A DNA stretch of 64,000 bases from Comamonas testosteroni (GTDB lineage: Bacteria; Pseudomonadota; Gammaproteobacteria; Burkholderiales; Burkholderiaceae_C). The DNA is taken from positions 3,692,501-3,756,500 of the forward strand of contig NZ_CP129672.1 in NCBI RefSeq assembly GCF_030505195.1. Reading direction: 5' to 3'. Under the pieces are notes generated by a model. It was not told the origin of the DNA. It did not search any database and was given only the letters and a program-made list of their open reading frames with translations. The number at the start of each line of letters is the position of its first letter. Within the stretch, counting starts at the first letter, position 1. The position numbers and the translations under genes were made by a program. This document shows, in pieces, positions 30,402 to 40,905 of this stretch.

Positions 30402-31379
30402 GTGCAAAGACGTCATCTACTTTCCATAGCCGCAGTGTGCGGCGCCGCCGCGCTGCCCTGGCAGGCCCAGGCACAGGACTCTGCGAACTGGCCCGTCAAG
30501 CCCGTGCGCATGCTGGTGGGCTCTGCTCCCGGAGGCGGCACCGATGCCATGGCCCGCGCCGTGGCCGACAGGCTGGGGCCGCTGCTCAAGCAGCCGGTGA
30601 TCGTGGAGAACCGGCCCGGCGTCTCCAACACGCTGGCCGTGGACATGACGGCCAAGGCCACGGACGGCCACACCATGGTCATGGGCGTGGTCACGGCCCA
30701 TGCCATCGCGCCGCATCTGCTCAAGCTGGGATACGACAACAACCGGGATCTGGTGCCCGTGGCCTTTGTCGGCTCGGTGCCCAACGTGCTGGTGGTGGGC
30801 AACTCCGTTGCCGCCAACACGGTGGCGGAGCTGGTGGCCATGGCCAGGAAGAATCCCGGTCAGATCAATTTCGCCAGCAGCGGCACGGGCAGCACCCAGC
30901 ATATCGCTGCCGAGGTGTTCAAGGATGCCGCAGGCATTCAGATCACCCATGTGCCCTACAAGGGCAGCGCCGCCGCCCTGGTCGATCTGGTCAGCGGCCA
31001 GGTGCAGATGAGCTTCGACACCATGCCCTCGGTCATAGGCCAGATCAAGGCCGGCAAGCTGCGCGCTCTGGCGGTCACTTCGCCCCAGCGCAACCCCCAG
31101 CTGCCGCAGGTGCCGACCATGGCCGAAGCGGGTCTGCGCAATGTGGAAATCAGCGCCTGGTATGGCATCTACATGCCGGCCTCCACGCCCAAGGCGGTGC
31201 AGCAAAAAGTGCATGACGAGGTCAACAAGGTCATCGCCATGCCAGAGACCAAGACCCGTCTCGAGGCCGTGGGTGCCGAGTTGCGGCCCATGTCCCAGGC
31301 CGACTTTGGCAGCTTTCATCTCGCCGAGTACAAGCGCTTTGGCGACATCATTCGCAAGAACAACATCAAGCTGGATTGA
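30402..31379 (+). CDS. Bug-family (TctC-type) substrate-binding protein
   Basis: A 325-residue periplasmic receptor. The signal peptide MQRRHLLSIAAVCGAAALPW ends near AQAQ; the mature part has WPVKPVRMLVGSAPGGGTDA, KQPVIVENRPG and HVPYKGSAAALVDL. It starts with GTG at 30402, six bases after AGGAG (30391-30395); the out-of-frame ATG at 30400 ends quickly. It is first in the sugar-acid operon, so the ligand is probably the sugar acid degraded by the following genes. As with the mhp pair, no TctA/TctB partner is present in the window. Confidence 0.9.
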   Translation: MQRRHLLSIAAVCGAAALPWQAQAQDSANWPVKPVRMLVGSAPGGGTDAMARAVADRLGPLLKQPVIVENRPGVSNTLAVDMTAKATDGHTMVMGVVTAHAIAPHLLKLGYDNNRDLVPVAFVGSVPNVLVVGNSVAANTVAELVAMARKNPGQINFASSGTGSTQHIAAEVFKDAAGIQITHVPYKGSAAALVDLVSGQVQMSFDTMPSVIGQIKAGKLRALAVTSPQRNPQLPQVPTMAEAGLRNVEISAWYGIYMPASTPKAVQQKVHDEVNKVIAMPETKTRLEAVGAELRPMSQADFGSFHLAEYKRFGDIIRKNNIKLD

Positions 31380-31381
31380 GC

Positions 31382-32431
31382 ATGAGCAAGGTTTCTCTTC
31401 CCGTTGTCGCCCTGACCCTGGGCGATCCGTGCGGCATCGGCGCCGAACTCATCGCACGCTTGCTGGCCAGGCCGCAAGCCACCGAGCAGGCGAATCTGGT
31501 GCTGATCGGCGATCCCTGGCTCTGGGAGCAGGGCCAGCGCATCGCCGGTGTGCAAGTGGCAACCGTTGCGTTGGCCGGCCTGTGCGCAGCGCGCGAGCGT
31601 GCCGATACGCGGCTGCCGGCCTTTGTGGCTGTGGACACCGTCGCCCAGGCCGATGTGGTGCTGGGGCAGGTGGGGGCGGCGGGCGGCCGCTCGGTGCTGC
31701 AGGTGCTCGACCAATGCATGGATGCGGCACTGGCGGGCGATATCGACGCCATCTGCTTTGCGCCCTTGAATAAGCAGGCCATGAAGCTGGGCGGCCTGCG
31801 CCACGAGGACGAGTTGCACCACTTTGCCGAGTACCTGGGCGTGACCGGCTACTTCTGCGAGTTCAACACGCTGGGCGATCTCTGGACCTCGCGCATCTCG
31901 TCCCATGTGCCGCTCAAGGATGTGGCCGGCTATCTGAGCGTGGAGCGCATCAGCCAGGCGGCCGAGCTGATCTACAACGCCTTGCGCGCCAACGGTTTTG
32001 CGGCACCCAAGGTGGCGATTGCCGGCTTCAACCCGCACAACGGCGACGGCGGCACCTGCGGCCGCGAGGAAATCGACATCATCGCGCCCGCCGTGCAGGC
32101 CCTGCAGGCGCGCGACTGGCCCAGCGATGCGCCGTTCCACGGCCCGTTCCCGGCCGACACCATCTTCCTCAAGGCCCAGGCCGGCGAGTACCAGGCCATC
32201 GTGACCATGTACCACGACCAGGGCCAGATCGCCATCAAGCTGCTGGGCTTCTCGCGCGGGGTGACGGTGCAGGGCGGCCTGCCGATTCCCATCACCACGC
32301 CGGCCCATGGCACGGCCTACGACATCGCGGGCCAGGGCAAGGCCAATGCGGAGGCCACCTGGCAGGCGCTGCAGATTGCCGCACGCATGGGGGCCGCCCA
32401 CCGCGATCGCCAGGCCGCCCCAGCCGTCTGA
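31382..32431 (+). CDS. PdxA-family NAD-dependent dehydrogenase (non-pyridoxine context)
   Basis: A 349-residue member of the PdxA family (4-hydroxythreonine-4-phosphate dehydrogenase fold). Metal-binding histidines are recognisable in RHEDELHHFAEYLG, ISSHVPLKDVAGYL and VTMYHDQGQIAIKLL, and the TLGDPCGIGAELI opening is typical. Family members oxidise a hydroxyl next to a phosphate or carboxylate: PdxA2/DtnK-type enzymes act on threonate or erythronate phosphates, and TphB acts on an unphosphorylated dihydrodiol dicarboxylate. No sugar-acid kinase gene is present here. It starts just past the Bug receptor stop and precedes an acid-sugar dehydratase, so a catabolic role is likely. The exact substrate is unknown. 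Confidence 0.8.
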   Translation: MSKVSLPVVALTLGDPCGIGAELIARLLARPQATEQANLVLIGDPWLWEQGQRIAGVQVATVALAGLCAARERADTRLPAFVAVDTVAQADVVLGQVGAAGGRSVLQVLDQCMDAALAGDIDAICFAPLNKQAMKLGGLRHEDELHHFAEYLGVTGYFCEFNTLGDLWTSRISSHVPLKDVAGYLSVERISQAAELIYNALRANGFAAPKVAIAGFNPHNGDGGTCGREEIDIIAPAVQALQARDWPSDAPFHGPFPADTIFLKAQAGEYQAIVTMYHDQGQIAIKLLGFSRGVTVQGGLPIPITTPAHGTAYDIAGQGKANAEATWQALQIAARMGAAHRDRQAAPAV

Positions 32432-32491
32432 GCCCATTTTCCGGGCGGCTTGGGCCGCCTGTCCTACTCACTCTTTTCTTCCGAGGTCTGT

Positions 32492-33664
32492 ATGAAGATC
32501 AAGTCCGTCCGCGCCCGTGTCTATCAATGGAAGGGCAAGACCGTTCCGCCCCAGGGCAACTTCTGCTCCAACGCCATGGATCTGGTCTATTCCAACACCG
32601 AGTCCATGAGCACCTTCCGCTTCCATTCGTGGACCGTGGTCGAGATCGAAACCGATGACGGCATCATCGGCCTGGGCAATGTGGCCCTGGCGCCAAAAAT
32701 AGCCAAGGCCATCATCGACGAGTACCTAGCGCCCCTGGTCATCGGCCAGGACCCCTGGGACTACGAATACCTGTGGCAGCGCATGTACCGCGCCACCCAC
32801 GCCTGGGGCCGCAAGGGCGTGACCATGGCCGCCATCTCGGCTGTGGATCTGGCCATCTGGGACATCTTGGGCAAGAGCGTGAACAAGCCCGTGTTCAAGC
32901 TGCTGGGCGGGCGTACCAAGGAAAAGATTCCCTGCTACTACAGCAAGCTCTACCGCACCGACCTGAAAGAGATGCAGGACGAGGCGCAGAAATTCCTCGA
33001 TCAGGGTTTCAAGGCCTTCAAGATGCGCTTTGGCTACGGCCCGGCCCATCTGCAGGACGGCGTGCGCGAGAACCTCAAGTCGGTCGAAGCCATCCGTGAA
33101 GTGATCGGCTACGACACCGACCTGATGCTGGAGTGCTATATGGGCTGGAACCTGGAGTACGCCAAGCGCATGCTGCCCAAGCTCGCCAGGTTCGAGCCGC
33201 GCTGGCTCGAAGAGCCCGTGATCGCCGACGACATCGACGGCTACGCCGAGCTCAACGCCATGAACATCATCCCCATCTCGGGCGGCGAGCACGAGTTTTC
33301 GCTCTACGGCTTCAAGCAGTTGCTGGACAAGAAGGCCGTCTCCGTCGTGCAGTACGACACCAACCGCGTGGGCGGCATCACGGCGGCGCACAAGATCAAT
33401 GCCCTGTGCGAGGCCTATTCCGTGCCCGTGATCCCGCATGCCGGCCAGATGCACAACTACCACCTGACCATGAGCACGCTGGCCTCGCCCATGGCCGAGT
33501 ACTTCCCCATCTTCGACGTGGAAGTGGGCAACGAGCTGTTCTGGTACATCTTCGACGGCGAGCCGGTTGCCGACAACGGCTTTTTGCAGCTGCGCGACGA
33601 CGTGCCGGGCCTGGGTCTGTCGCTCAAGAGCGAGTACCTGGACCAGTTCGACATCATCGAATAA
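32492..33664 (+). CDS. Enolase-superfamily acid-sugar dehydratase (L-rhamnonate dehydratase-like)
   Basis: A 390-residue mandelate racemase/muconate lactonizing enzyme homologue. Putative Mg2+ ligands are Glu214 (LMLECYMGW), Glu240 (WLEEPV) and Glu266 (SGGEHE); His316 in [12 protein letters not shown] is the likely catalytic base, as in L-rhamnonate-type dehydratases, paired with Asp289. Such enzymes dehydrate aldonic acids to 2-keto-3-deoxy acids. I use the ATG at 32492 ([13 protein letters not shown]). It is 11 bp upstream of the keto-deoxy-acid dehydratase gene, which would take its product. Whether the substrate is a pentonate or hexonate cannot be read. Confidence 0.82.
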   Translation: MKIKSVRARVYQWKGKTVPPQGNFCSNAMDLVYSNTESMSTFRFHSWTVVEIETDDGIIGLGNVALAPKIAKAIIDEYLAPLVIGQDPWDYEYLWQRMYRATHAWGRKGVTMAAISAVDLAIWDILGKSVNKPVFKLLGGRTKEKIPCYYSKLYRTDLKEMQDEAQKFLDQGFKAFKMRFGYGPAHLQDGVRENLKSVEAIREVIGYDTDLMLECYMGWNLEYAKRMLPKLARFEPRWLEEPVIADDIDGYAELNAMNIIPISGGEHEFSLYGFKQLLDKKAVSVVQYDTNRVGGITAAHKINALCEAYSVPVIPHAGQMHNYHLTMSTLASPMAEYFPIFDVEVGNELFWYIFDGEPVADNGFLQLRDDVPGLGLSLKSEYLDQFDIIE

Positions 33665-33675
33665 GGAGCCGCACC

Positions 33676-34605
33676 ATGCCTGGACTCTCGAACCCGCGCT
33701 ACCGCGGCATCTACCCGGTGGTTCCCACCACCTTCCACGAGGACGGCACGCTGGACCTGGCCAGCCAGAAGCGCTGCCTGGACTTCATGATCGACTCGGG
33801 CGTTCATGGTCTGTGCATCCTGGCCAACTTCTCCGAGCAGTTCCTGGTCTCGGACGAGGAGCGCGAAATCCTCACGCGCACGGCGCTGGAGCATGTGGCC
33901 GGCCGCGTGCCCGTGATCGTGACCACCACCCACACCAGCACCAAGGTCTGCGCCGAACGCAGCCGCCGCGCCCAGGACATGGGCGCCGCCATGGTCATGG
34001 TCATGCCGCCCTACCACGGTGCCACCTTCCGCTTTGGCGAAGCCCAGGTGCAGGCCTTCTACCAGGGCGTGTCCGACGCCATCGACATCCCCATCATGGT
34101 CCAGGATGCGCCGGCCGCAGGCACGCCGCTGCCGCCCGCCTTTCTGGCCCGCATGGCCAAGGAGATCGAACAGGTCAGCTACTTCAAGATGGAAACTGCC
34201 GGTGCAGCAAACAAGCTGCGTGAGCTGATCGCCCTGGGTGGTGAAGCCATCGAAGGCCCCTGGGACGGAGAGGAAGCCATCACCTTGCTGGCCGACCTGG
34301 AGGCCGGCGCGACCGGTGCCATGACCGGCGGCGGCTTTGCCGACGGCATACGCCCCATCATCGAGGCGCACCGCGCAGGCGACAAGGACAAGGCCTTCGA
34401 GCTGTACCAGCGCTGGCTGCCGCTGATCAACCACGAAAACCGCCAGGCCGGTTTCCTGGCCGCCAAGGCGCTGATGAAGGAGGGCGGCGTGATCGCCTGC
34501 GACGCGCCGCGCTCGCCCTGGCCGCCCATGCATCCCGAGGTGCGCCGCCAGTTGCTGGACATCGCACGCCGGCTGGACCCGCTGGTGCTGCGCTGGGCCC
34601 GTTGA
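33676..34605 (+). CDS. 2-keto-3-deoxy-L-arabonate dehydratase-like (DHDPS family)
   Basis: A 309-residue DapA/NAL-superfamily protein that closely resembles the Azospirillum L-2-keto-3-deoxyarabonate dehydratase as I recall it: GIYPVVPTTF, HGLCILANFSEQF, PPYHGATFR, MVQDAPAAGT and EAITLLADL. Lys171 in YFKMET is the Schiff-base lysine, and MVQDAP replaces the YN-P motif of true DapA. It should turn a 2-keto-3-deoxypentonate into 2-oxoglutarate semialdehyde, the substrate of the next gene. The start follows AAGGAG at 33663-33668; the long frame beginning at 33133 is out of register with the upstream gene and is rejected. Confidence 0.87.
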   Translation: MPGLSNPRYRGIYPVVPTTFHEDGTLDLASQKRCLDFMIDSGVHGLCILANFSEQFLVSDEEREILTRTALEHVAGRVPVIVTTTHTSTKVCAERSRRAQDMGAAMVMVMPPYHGATFRFGEAQVQAFYQGVSDAIDIPIMVQDAPAAGTPLPPAFLARMAKEIEQVSYFKMETAGAANKLRELIALGGEAIEGPWDGEEAITLLADLEAGATGAMTGGGFADGIRPIIEAHRAGDKDKAFELYQRWLPLINHENRQAGFLAAKALMKEGGVIACDAPRSPWPPMHPEVRRQLLDIARRLDPLVLRWAR

Positions 34606-34620
34606 GACGACTATGAATAC

Positions 34621-34702
34621 AGGAGCTGCTAGCGCTTGTTGATTCAGGAATTCAGATACTTTTCATTCTGATATCTATGAATAACGGGCGCAGCTAGCTC
34701 CT
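34621..34702. repeat. Dispersed palindromic element, copy B
   Basis: Arms AGGAGCTGCTAGCGCTTG and the reverse complement of ...GCAGCTAGCTCCT bound an 82-bp imperfect palindrome with a TTCAGATA/TCTGATAT core. It is similar in ends and core to 12942-13023 and 54954-55045. It sits between two genes of the sugar-acid operon and may moderate expression of the last gene. Confidence 0.65.
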
Positions 34703-34719
34703 CTATCAAGAGCATATCC

Positions 34720-36168
34720 ATGACCCCACACCACAATCTGATCAACGGCCAGTGGACGGCTGCTGACAGCTACGCCTCCAACACCAACCCCAGCGACCTG
34801 TCCGATGTGATCGGCGAGTACACCCAGGGCGGTGCGTCCGACGTGCAGGCCGCCGTGGCCGCCGCCGCTGCTGCGTTTCCCGCCTGGTCCACTTCGGGCA
34901 TCCAGGCGCGCTCCGACGCCCTGGACAAGATAGGCACGGAGATTCTGGCGCGCAAGGCCGAGCTCGGCGAGCTGCTGGCCCGCGAAGAAGGCAAGACCCT
35001 GCCCGAAGCCATTGGCGAAGTCGGCCGCGCCGGCCAGATCTTCAAGTTCTTTGCCGGCGAATGCCTGCGCCTCACGGGCGAGACCGTGCCCTCGGTGCGC
35101 CCCGGCATCGGCGTGGAGATCACGCGCGAGCCGATGGGCGTGGTCGGCCTGATCACGCCCTGGAACTTCCCCATCGCCATTCCCGCCTGGAAGATCGCCC
35201 CGGCCCTGGCCTTCGGTAACTGCGTGGTGCTCAAACCCGCCGATCTGGTGCCCGGCAGCGCCTGGGCCCTGGCCGACATCATCCACCGCTCGGGCCTCCC
35301 CGCCGGCGTCTTCAACCTGGTCATGGGCTCGGGCCGCGTCATCGGCGAAGCCCTGGTGAACCATGCCGATGTGGCAGCCATCAGCTTCACGGGCTCGGTG
35401 GGCGTGGGCCGCGGCATCGCGGCAGCCTGCGTGGCTTCGGGCAAGAAGGTGCAGCTGGAAATGGGCGGCAAGAACCCCCAGATCGTGCTGGACGACGCCG
35501 ACCTGGAGCAGGCCGTAGAGCTGTCGGCGCAAAGCGGCTTCTACTCCACGGGCCAGCGCTGCACGGCATCAAGCCGCCTGATCGTCACTGACAAGATCTA
35601 CCCGGCCTTCATCGAAGCCCTGCAGGCGCGCATGGCGCGCATCAAGGTTGGCGATGCACGCGCCGCCGGCACCGACATGGGCCCCGTGGTGAGCCAGGCC
35701 CAGCTGGAGCAGGACCTGGGCTACGTGGAAATCGCCAAGGCCGAAGGCGCGCGCCTGGCGGCCGGCGGCAGCCGCATCGCCTGCCACACGGGCAGCGGCA
35801 AGCAGGGCTACTACATGGCGCCCACGCTGTTTGTGGACACCGAAGCGGGCATGCGCATCAACCGCGAGGAAGTCTTCGGCCCGGTGGCCAGCGTGATCCG
35901 CGTCAAGGACTACGAAGAGGCCCTGGCCATGTCCAACGACACGCCGTTTGGCCTGTCGGCCGGCATTGCCACCACCAGCCTCAAGTACGCCACGCACTTC
36001 AAGCGCCACAGTCAGGCCGGCATGGTCATGGTCAACTTGCCCACGGCGGGGGTGGACTACCACGTGCCGTTTGGCGGACGCAAGGGATCGAGCTACGGCC
36101 CGCGCGAGCAGGGCCGCTATGCCCAGGAGTTCTACACCACGGTGAAGACGGCCTATACGCTGGCGTGA
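34720..36168 (+). CDS. 2-oxoglutarate semialdehyde dehydrogenase
   Basis: A 482-residue aldehyde dehydrogenase of the alpha-ketoglutaric semialdehyde/succinate semialdehyde group. Cofactor and active-site segments are GLITPWNFPIAIPAWKIAPA, the general base in LEMGGKNPQIVL and the catalytic cysteine in STGQRCTASSRLIV. After a 2-keto-3-deoxypentonate dehydratase, the expected reaction is 2-oxoglutarate semialdehyde to 2-oxoglutarate, linking the pathway to the TCA cycle. Succinate semialdehyde activity is possible, since sequence alone does not separate these. An 82-bp palindrome lies between it and the preceding gene. Confidence 0.88.
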   Translation: MTPHHNLINGQWTAADSYASNTNPSDLSDVIGEYTQGGASDVQAAVAAAAAAFPAWSTSGIQARSDALDKIGTEILARKAELGELLAREEGKTLPEAIGEVGRAGQIFKFFAGECLRLTGETVPSVRPGIGVEITREPMGVVGLITPWNFPIAIPAWKIAPALAFGNCVVLKPADLVPGSAWALADIIHRSGLPAGVFNLVMGSGRVIGEALVNHADVAAISFTGSVGVGRGIAAACVASGKKVQLEMGGKNPQIVLDDADLEQAVELSAQSGFYSTGQRCTASSRLIVTDKIYPAFIEALQARMARIKVGDARAAGTDMGPVVSQAQLEQDLGYVEIAKAEGARLAAGGSRIACHTGSGKQGYYMAPTLFVDTEAGMRINREEVFGPVASVIRVKDYEEALAMSNDTPFGLSAGIATTSLKYATHFKRHSQAGMVMVNLPTAGVDYHVPFGGRKGSSYGPREQGRYAQEFYTTVKTAYTLA

Positions 36169-36243
36169 TGCGCTGGCCTGCGTTTTTGCGGATTGCTGCT
36201 TCTGCCGGGCCTGGTGCCCGGCTTTTTCATGGCGCGGCGGCGA

Positions 36244-36456
36244 TCAGTCCAGCAGCGCTGCCCTGATGGTCTTGACACCGTCGGCGTTGTCCCAGACCCC
36301 TTCTTCCAGCGCGTCGTGGATGGTCTTGTCCAGCGCGGCGGCCAGTTGCTCGCGTGTCTGGGCCGCCTGGGGGCTGGCGTCCAGCACGATGCGCAAGGCG
36401 GTGGCCAGTGCCGTGATCTGGGCTGTGAGATTGATGACGGCGGTGTTGGAGCTCAT
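36244..36456 (-). CDS. Small hypothetical protein (70 aa)
   Basis: A 70-residue, probably helical cytosolic protein (MSSNTAVINLTAQITALATA...) with no signal peptide or membrane segment and no family I recognise. The ATG has AAGGA eight bases upstream and the codon choice looks like that of neighbouring genes, which supports it being real. It lies convergent to the semialdehyde dehydrogenase and divergent from panE. The function is unknown. Confidence 0.6.
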   Translation of the reverse strand: MSSNTAVINLTAQITALATALRIVLDASPQAAQTREQLAAALDKTIHDALEEGVWDNADGVKTIRAALLD

Positions 36457-36694
36457 GAGTCGGTCCTTGAAATGTCGATGAACAGGGCAGCGGGCAGGGT
36501 GCGCAGTGCGGCGTGCCCAGCTGTCAACGGCCCTCAGTGTCGCGCGGGTGGATACTGCTGTTAACGTATCAACAATGAGCGGCGGCCGTGACGATCTCGC
36601 CTGGTTTCAGGGGTGGAAAGTCTTCAGGTGCTTTGCACTAAAGCGCCGGCAGCTACTGTTTTTGAGATTGATATAAGACAGGAGAGACAAGAGC

Positions 36695-37699
36695 ATGCGT
36701 TTGAAGAGAGTCTGTATTTACGGTGCCGGCGCCATTGGCGGCTGGCTGGGCGTGGCGCTGGCCAAGGCGGGCTGTGAGCTGAGCGCCGTGGCGCGGGGCC
36801 AGACGCTGGCTGCGCTGCAGCATGGCGGCCTGACGCTGGTGCATGGCGAGGAGCGCGAGACCGTGGCCGTCAATGCGCAGCAGGATCCGGCCGCTGTGGG
36901 TGTGCAGGATCTGGTGGTGATTGCCGTCAAGGCACCGTCCATGCCCGATGTGGCGCGTGCCGTCGCACCGCTGATCGGCCCGCAGACCCTGGTGCTGACC
37001 GCCATGAACGGCGTGCCCTGGTGGTTTCTGGCTGGTGGCGTGGATGCCGGCATGCGCGGCCTGCAGCTCAGGGCCGTGGATCCGCAGGGCGAGATCGCGC
37101 GCGCCATTCCCACCGGGCAGGTGCTCGGCTCGGTGGTGCATGCCAGCTGCTCGCTCGACGCGCCGGGGGTGGTGCGCCGGCATTTCGGCAACAGCCTCAT
37201 CGTCGGCGAGCCCATGGCCCTGCCCGGCGATGCGACCACGCCGCGCCTGCTGGCGCTGGCCGAGCTGCTGCGCGCGGGCGGCATCGAGGTCAGGCTCAGC
37301 GACAACATCCAGCGCGACGCCTGGTACAAGCTCTGGGGCAATATGACCATGAACCCCGTCAGTGCGATCACGGGTGCGACCACGGACAGGATTCTGGGCG
37401 ATGAGCTGGTGTGCAACTTCATCACGGCGGTGATGCTGGAGGCCCGGGAAATCGGCGCGCGCATCGGCCTGCCGATTGCCGACAGTCCGCAGGACCGCCA
37501 TCAGGTCACGCTCAAGCTGGGCGGCTTCAAGACGTCCATGCTCCAGGATGTGGAAGCCGGCAAACCGGTGGAGCTGGACGCCCTGGTGGGCGCCGTGCGC
37601 GAGATGGGTGCCATGTGCGGCATGAGCACGCCGTTCACCGATGCGCTGCTGGGGCTGACGCGGCTGCGTGCGCAACAGCTGGGTTTGTATCCGTTGTAA
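36695..37699 (+). CDS. panE: 2-dehydropantoate 2-reductase
   Basis: A 334-residue ketopantoate reductase-family enzyme (PanE/ApbA). The N-terminal NADP motif is VCIYGAGAIGGWLGVALAKA, and the C-terminal helical domain contains the catalytic-lysine region DAWYKLWGNMTMNPVSAITG. It reduces 2-dehydropantoate to pantoate for CoA synthesis; panB, panC and coaD occur elsewhere in this window. GGAGA precedes the ATG. Many genomes carry several PanE paralogues with other 2-keto-acid substrates, so the pantothenate role is probable but not certain. Confidence 0.87.
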   Translation: MRLKRVCIYGAGAIGGWLGVALAKAGCELSAVARGQTLAALQHGGLTLVHGEERETVAVNAQQDPAAVGVQDLVVIAVKAPSMPDVARAVAPLIGPQTLVLTAMNGVPWWFLAGGVDAGMRGLQLRAVDPQGEIARAIPTGQVLGSVVHASCSLDAPGVVRRHFGNSLIVGEPMALPGDATTPRLLALAELLRAGGIEVRLSDNIQRDAWYKLWGNMTMNPVSAITGATTDRILGDELVCNFITAVMLEAREIGARIGLPIADSPQDRHQVTLKLGGFKTSMLQDVEAGKPVELDALVGAVREMGAMCGMSTPFTDALLGLTRLRAQQLGLYPL

Positions 37700-37741
37700 C
37701 GCTCGGCGGATCGTGACGGTCTTGGGCCTAGACTAGTCGGC

Positions 37742-38116
37742 ATGAGCACTACATCTACCCAGACCGCACCTCTCAAGTCCGCCCGTGCGCAGGACCTCCA
37801 TTGGGCCACGCTGTGCGTGGTGACGACGACCGTGGGGCATTCGGCCGAGGCCGAGGACATGGCGCGGGCCCTGGTCTCGGCCAAGGCTGCGGCCTGCGTG
37901 CAGACCGAGCGCATCACCTCGTATTACGAGTGGGACGGCGTGCTGCAAACCGCTCCCGAATGGCGGCTGACCTGCAAGACCCTGCCCGAGGCCCTGGCGC
38001 GGCTGACGCAGCTGCTGCGCAGCCATCACAGCTATGAAGTGCCCCAGATCACCATGCGCACCGAGCGCTGCCTGAACGACTATGCCAAATGGCTCAAGCA
38101 GCAGGTGCAGCTCTGA
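37742..38116 (+). CDS. cutA: Divalent-cation tolerance protein CutA
   Basis: A 124-residue CutA1 family protein, a small trimeric ferredoxin-like-fold protein linked to copper tolerance. The conserved stretch LCVVTTTVGHSAEAEDMARA, AACVQTERITSYYEWDG and WRLTCKT are typical. The N terminus has about 15 extra residues compared with the shortest homologues. It is convergent with ftsY, with a bidirectional hairpin terminator between them. Confidence 0.9.
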   Translation: MSTTSTQTAPLKSARAQDLHWATLCVVTTTVGHSAEAEDMARALVSAKAAACVQTERITSYYEWDGVLQTAPEWRLTCKTLPEALARLTQLLRSHHSYEVPQITMRTERCLNDYAKWLKQQVQL

Positions 38117-38125
38117 AGCCTGAAT

Positions 38126-38151
38126 AAAAAAAGGAGCGCCTTACGCGCTCC
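38126..38151. terminator. Bidirectional terminator between cutA and ftsY
   Basis: GGAGCGC (38133-38139), loop CTTAC, GCGCTCC (38145-38151), with seven A's on the left. On the minus strand this is a stem followed by a T-run and suits the end of ftsY; on the plus strand it can end cutA. Confidence 0.8.
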
Positions 38152-38223
38152 CTTATTGGATTTCAATGCTAAATCTATCTGAAATCTTTATAGATAAAGC
38201 GCTGACAGCTATAGTTTTGTGCT

Positions 38224-39390
<1,167 letters not shown>

Positions 39391-39418
39391 TGGCTGGTTT
39401 TTAGAATCGCATCATTCT

Positions 39419-40888
39419 ATGAAACATGTACGCGCACTCCCTTTACTGGGCTTAATGGCCTGTTTGAGCGCTGGGGCAGCCTTGGCTGCGCCGGGCGCAT
39501 CGTTGCAACCTGTGCCTGCTGCCGCCACGGCGGCCGTGCCGCAAGTGCAGCAGTTCACGCTGAAGAACGGCATGCAGCTGATCGTGCAGCCCGACCGGCG
39601 CGCGCCTACGGCCGTGCACATGGTCTGGGTACGCGTGGGCTCCATGGACGAGGTCGACGGCACCACGGGCGTGGCCCATGCGCTGGAGCACATGATGTTC
39701 AAGGGCTCCAAAAGCGTCAAGCCCGGAGACTTTTCGCGTCGCGTGGCGGCGCTGGGCGGCCAGGAAAACGCGTTTACCTGGCGTGACTACACGGGGTACT
39801 ACCAGCAGATTCCGTCCAACCGTCTGGAAGACGTGATGAAGCTGGAGTCCGACCGTTTTGCCAACAACCAGTGGCCGGACTCCGAATTCAAGAAGGAAAT
39901 CGAGGTCATCAAGGAAGAGCGGCGCATGCGCACCGACGACCAGCCGCGCGCCATGCTGATGGAGCAGCTGATGGCGGCCACCTTCATGGCATCGCCCTAT
40001 CGCCGCCCCGTGGTGGGCTGGATGAGCGACCTGAACTCCATGACGCCCGGCGATGTGCGCGACTTCCACAAGCGCTGGTATGTGCCTGCCAATGCCGCCG
40101 TCGTGGTGGTGGGGGACGTGAACGTCAACCAGGTCCGTGCCTGGGCCGAGAAGTATTACGGCAGCATTCCTGCGCGCGCATTGCCGCAGCGCAAGCCGCA
40201 GACCGAACCCAGCCAGATCGGCGTGCGCCGCATCGAGGTCAAGCAGCCGGCCGAGCAGGCTTTTATCGCCATGGCCTATCGCACGCCCACCCTGAAGAGC
40301 GTGGACAAGCTGCAGGCCGAGGACAAGGACGCGCTGGCGCTGCTGGTGCTGTCCGCCGTGCTGGACGGTTATGACGGTGCCCGTCTGGAGCGCGCCCTGG
40401 TGCAGGGTGAAGGCCAGGCCAACGGCCGTGTGGCCGATAGCGCCGGCAGCTCGGCGAACATCATGGGACGCGGGCCCAGCCTGTTCATGCTGACCGGCGT
40501 TCCGGCCCAGGGCAAGACCGTGGCCGATGTGGAAGCTGCGCTGCGTGCCCAGATCAAGAAGGTGGCCGATGAGGGCGTGCAGGCCGATGAACTGGAGCGC
40601 GTCAAGACGCAGTGGATGGCCTCCAACGTCTATGAGCGTGATTCCGTCATGGGCCAGGCCCAGAACCTGGGCAACTACTGGATCCAGAACATGCCGCTGG
40701 ATGCCGAGGACAAGCTGCTGGCCGAACTGCGCAAAGTCACCTCTGATGATGTGAAGGCCGTGGCCGCCAGATATTTTGGCGACGACCAGCTCACTGTCGG
40801 CACCCTGGTGCCTCAGCCTCTGCCGGCGGGTAGCAAGCCCCAGCGCCCCATGTCGGGCAAGGCGGATGCCGATAAATCCATGCACTGA
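39419..40888 (+). CDS. M16-family zinc peptidase, catalytic subunit
   Basis: A 489-residue periplasmic insulinase-family protease. The signal peptide MKHVRALPLLGLMACLSAG ends near ALAAPG. The inverted zinc motif HxxEH is HALEHMMFKG, with the distal glutamate expected downstream in the first domain. The start is the ATG at 39419, 28 bp from divergent ftsY. It pairs with the following M16 gene, which lacks the zinc motif; such pairs normally act as heterodimers. The natural substrate is unknown. Confidence 0.93.
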   Translation: MKHVRALPLLGLMACLSAGAALAAPGASLQPVPAAATAAVPQVQQFTLKNGMQLIVQPDRRAPTAVHMVWVRVGSMDEVDGTTGVAHALEHMMFKGSKSVKPGDFSRRVAALGGQENAFTWRDYTGYYQQIPSNRLEDVMKLESDRFANNQWPDSEFKKEIEVIKEERRMRTDDQPRAMLMEQLMAATFMASPYRRPVVGWMSDLNSMTPGDVRDFHKRWYVPANAAVVVVGDVNVNQVRAWAEKYYGSIPARALPQRKPQTEPSQIGVRRIEVKQPAEQAFIAMAYRTPTLKSVDKLQAEDKDALALLVLSAVLDGYDGARLERALVQGEGQANGRVADSAGSSANIMGRGPSLFMLTGVPAQGKTVADVEAALRAQIKKVADEGVQADELERVKTQWMASNVYERDSVMGQAQNLGNYWIQNMPLDAEDKLLAELRKVTSDDVKAVAARYFGDDQLTVGTLVPQPLPAGSKPQRPMSGKADADKSMH

Positions 40889-40905
40889 GCGCAGCGGAGG
40901 AACCT

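Noticed and set aside
31382..32431. Assignment as the pyridoxine biosynthesis gene pdxA
   Set aside because: The operon is catabolic (receptor, dehydratases, semialdehyde dehydrogenase), whereas biosynthetic pdxA commonly lies by rsmA/ksgA or surA.
33133..33675. Long plus-strand frame upstream of the keto-deoxy-acid dehydratase start
   Set aside because: It reads the dehydratase gene at 32492-33664 in the wrong frame as an Arg/Gly-rich peptide; the real start at 33676 has its own AAGGAG.
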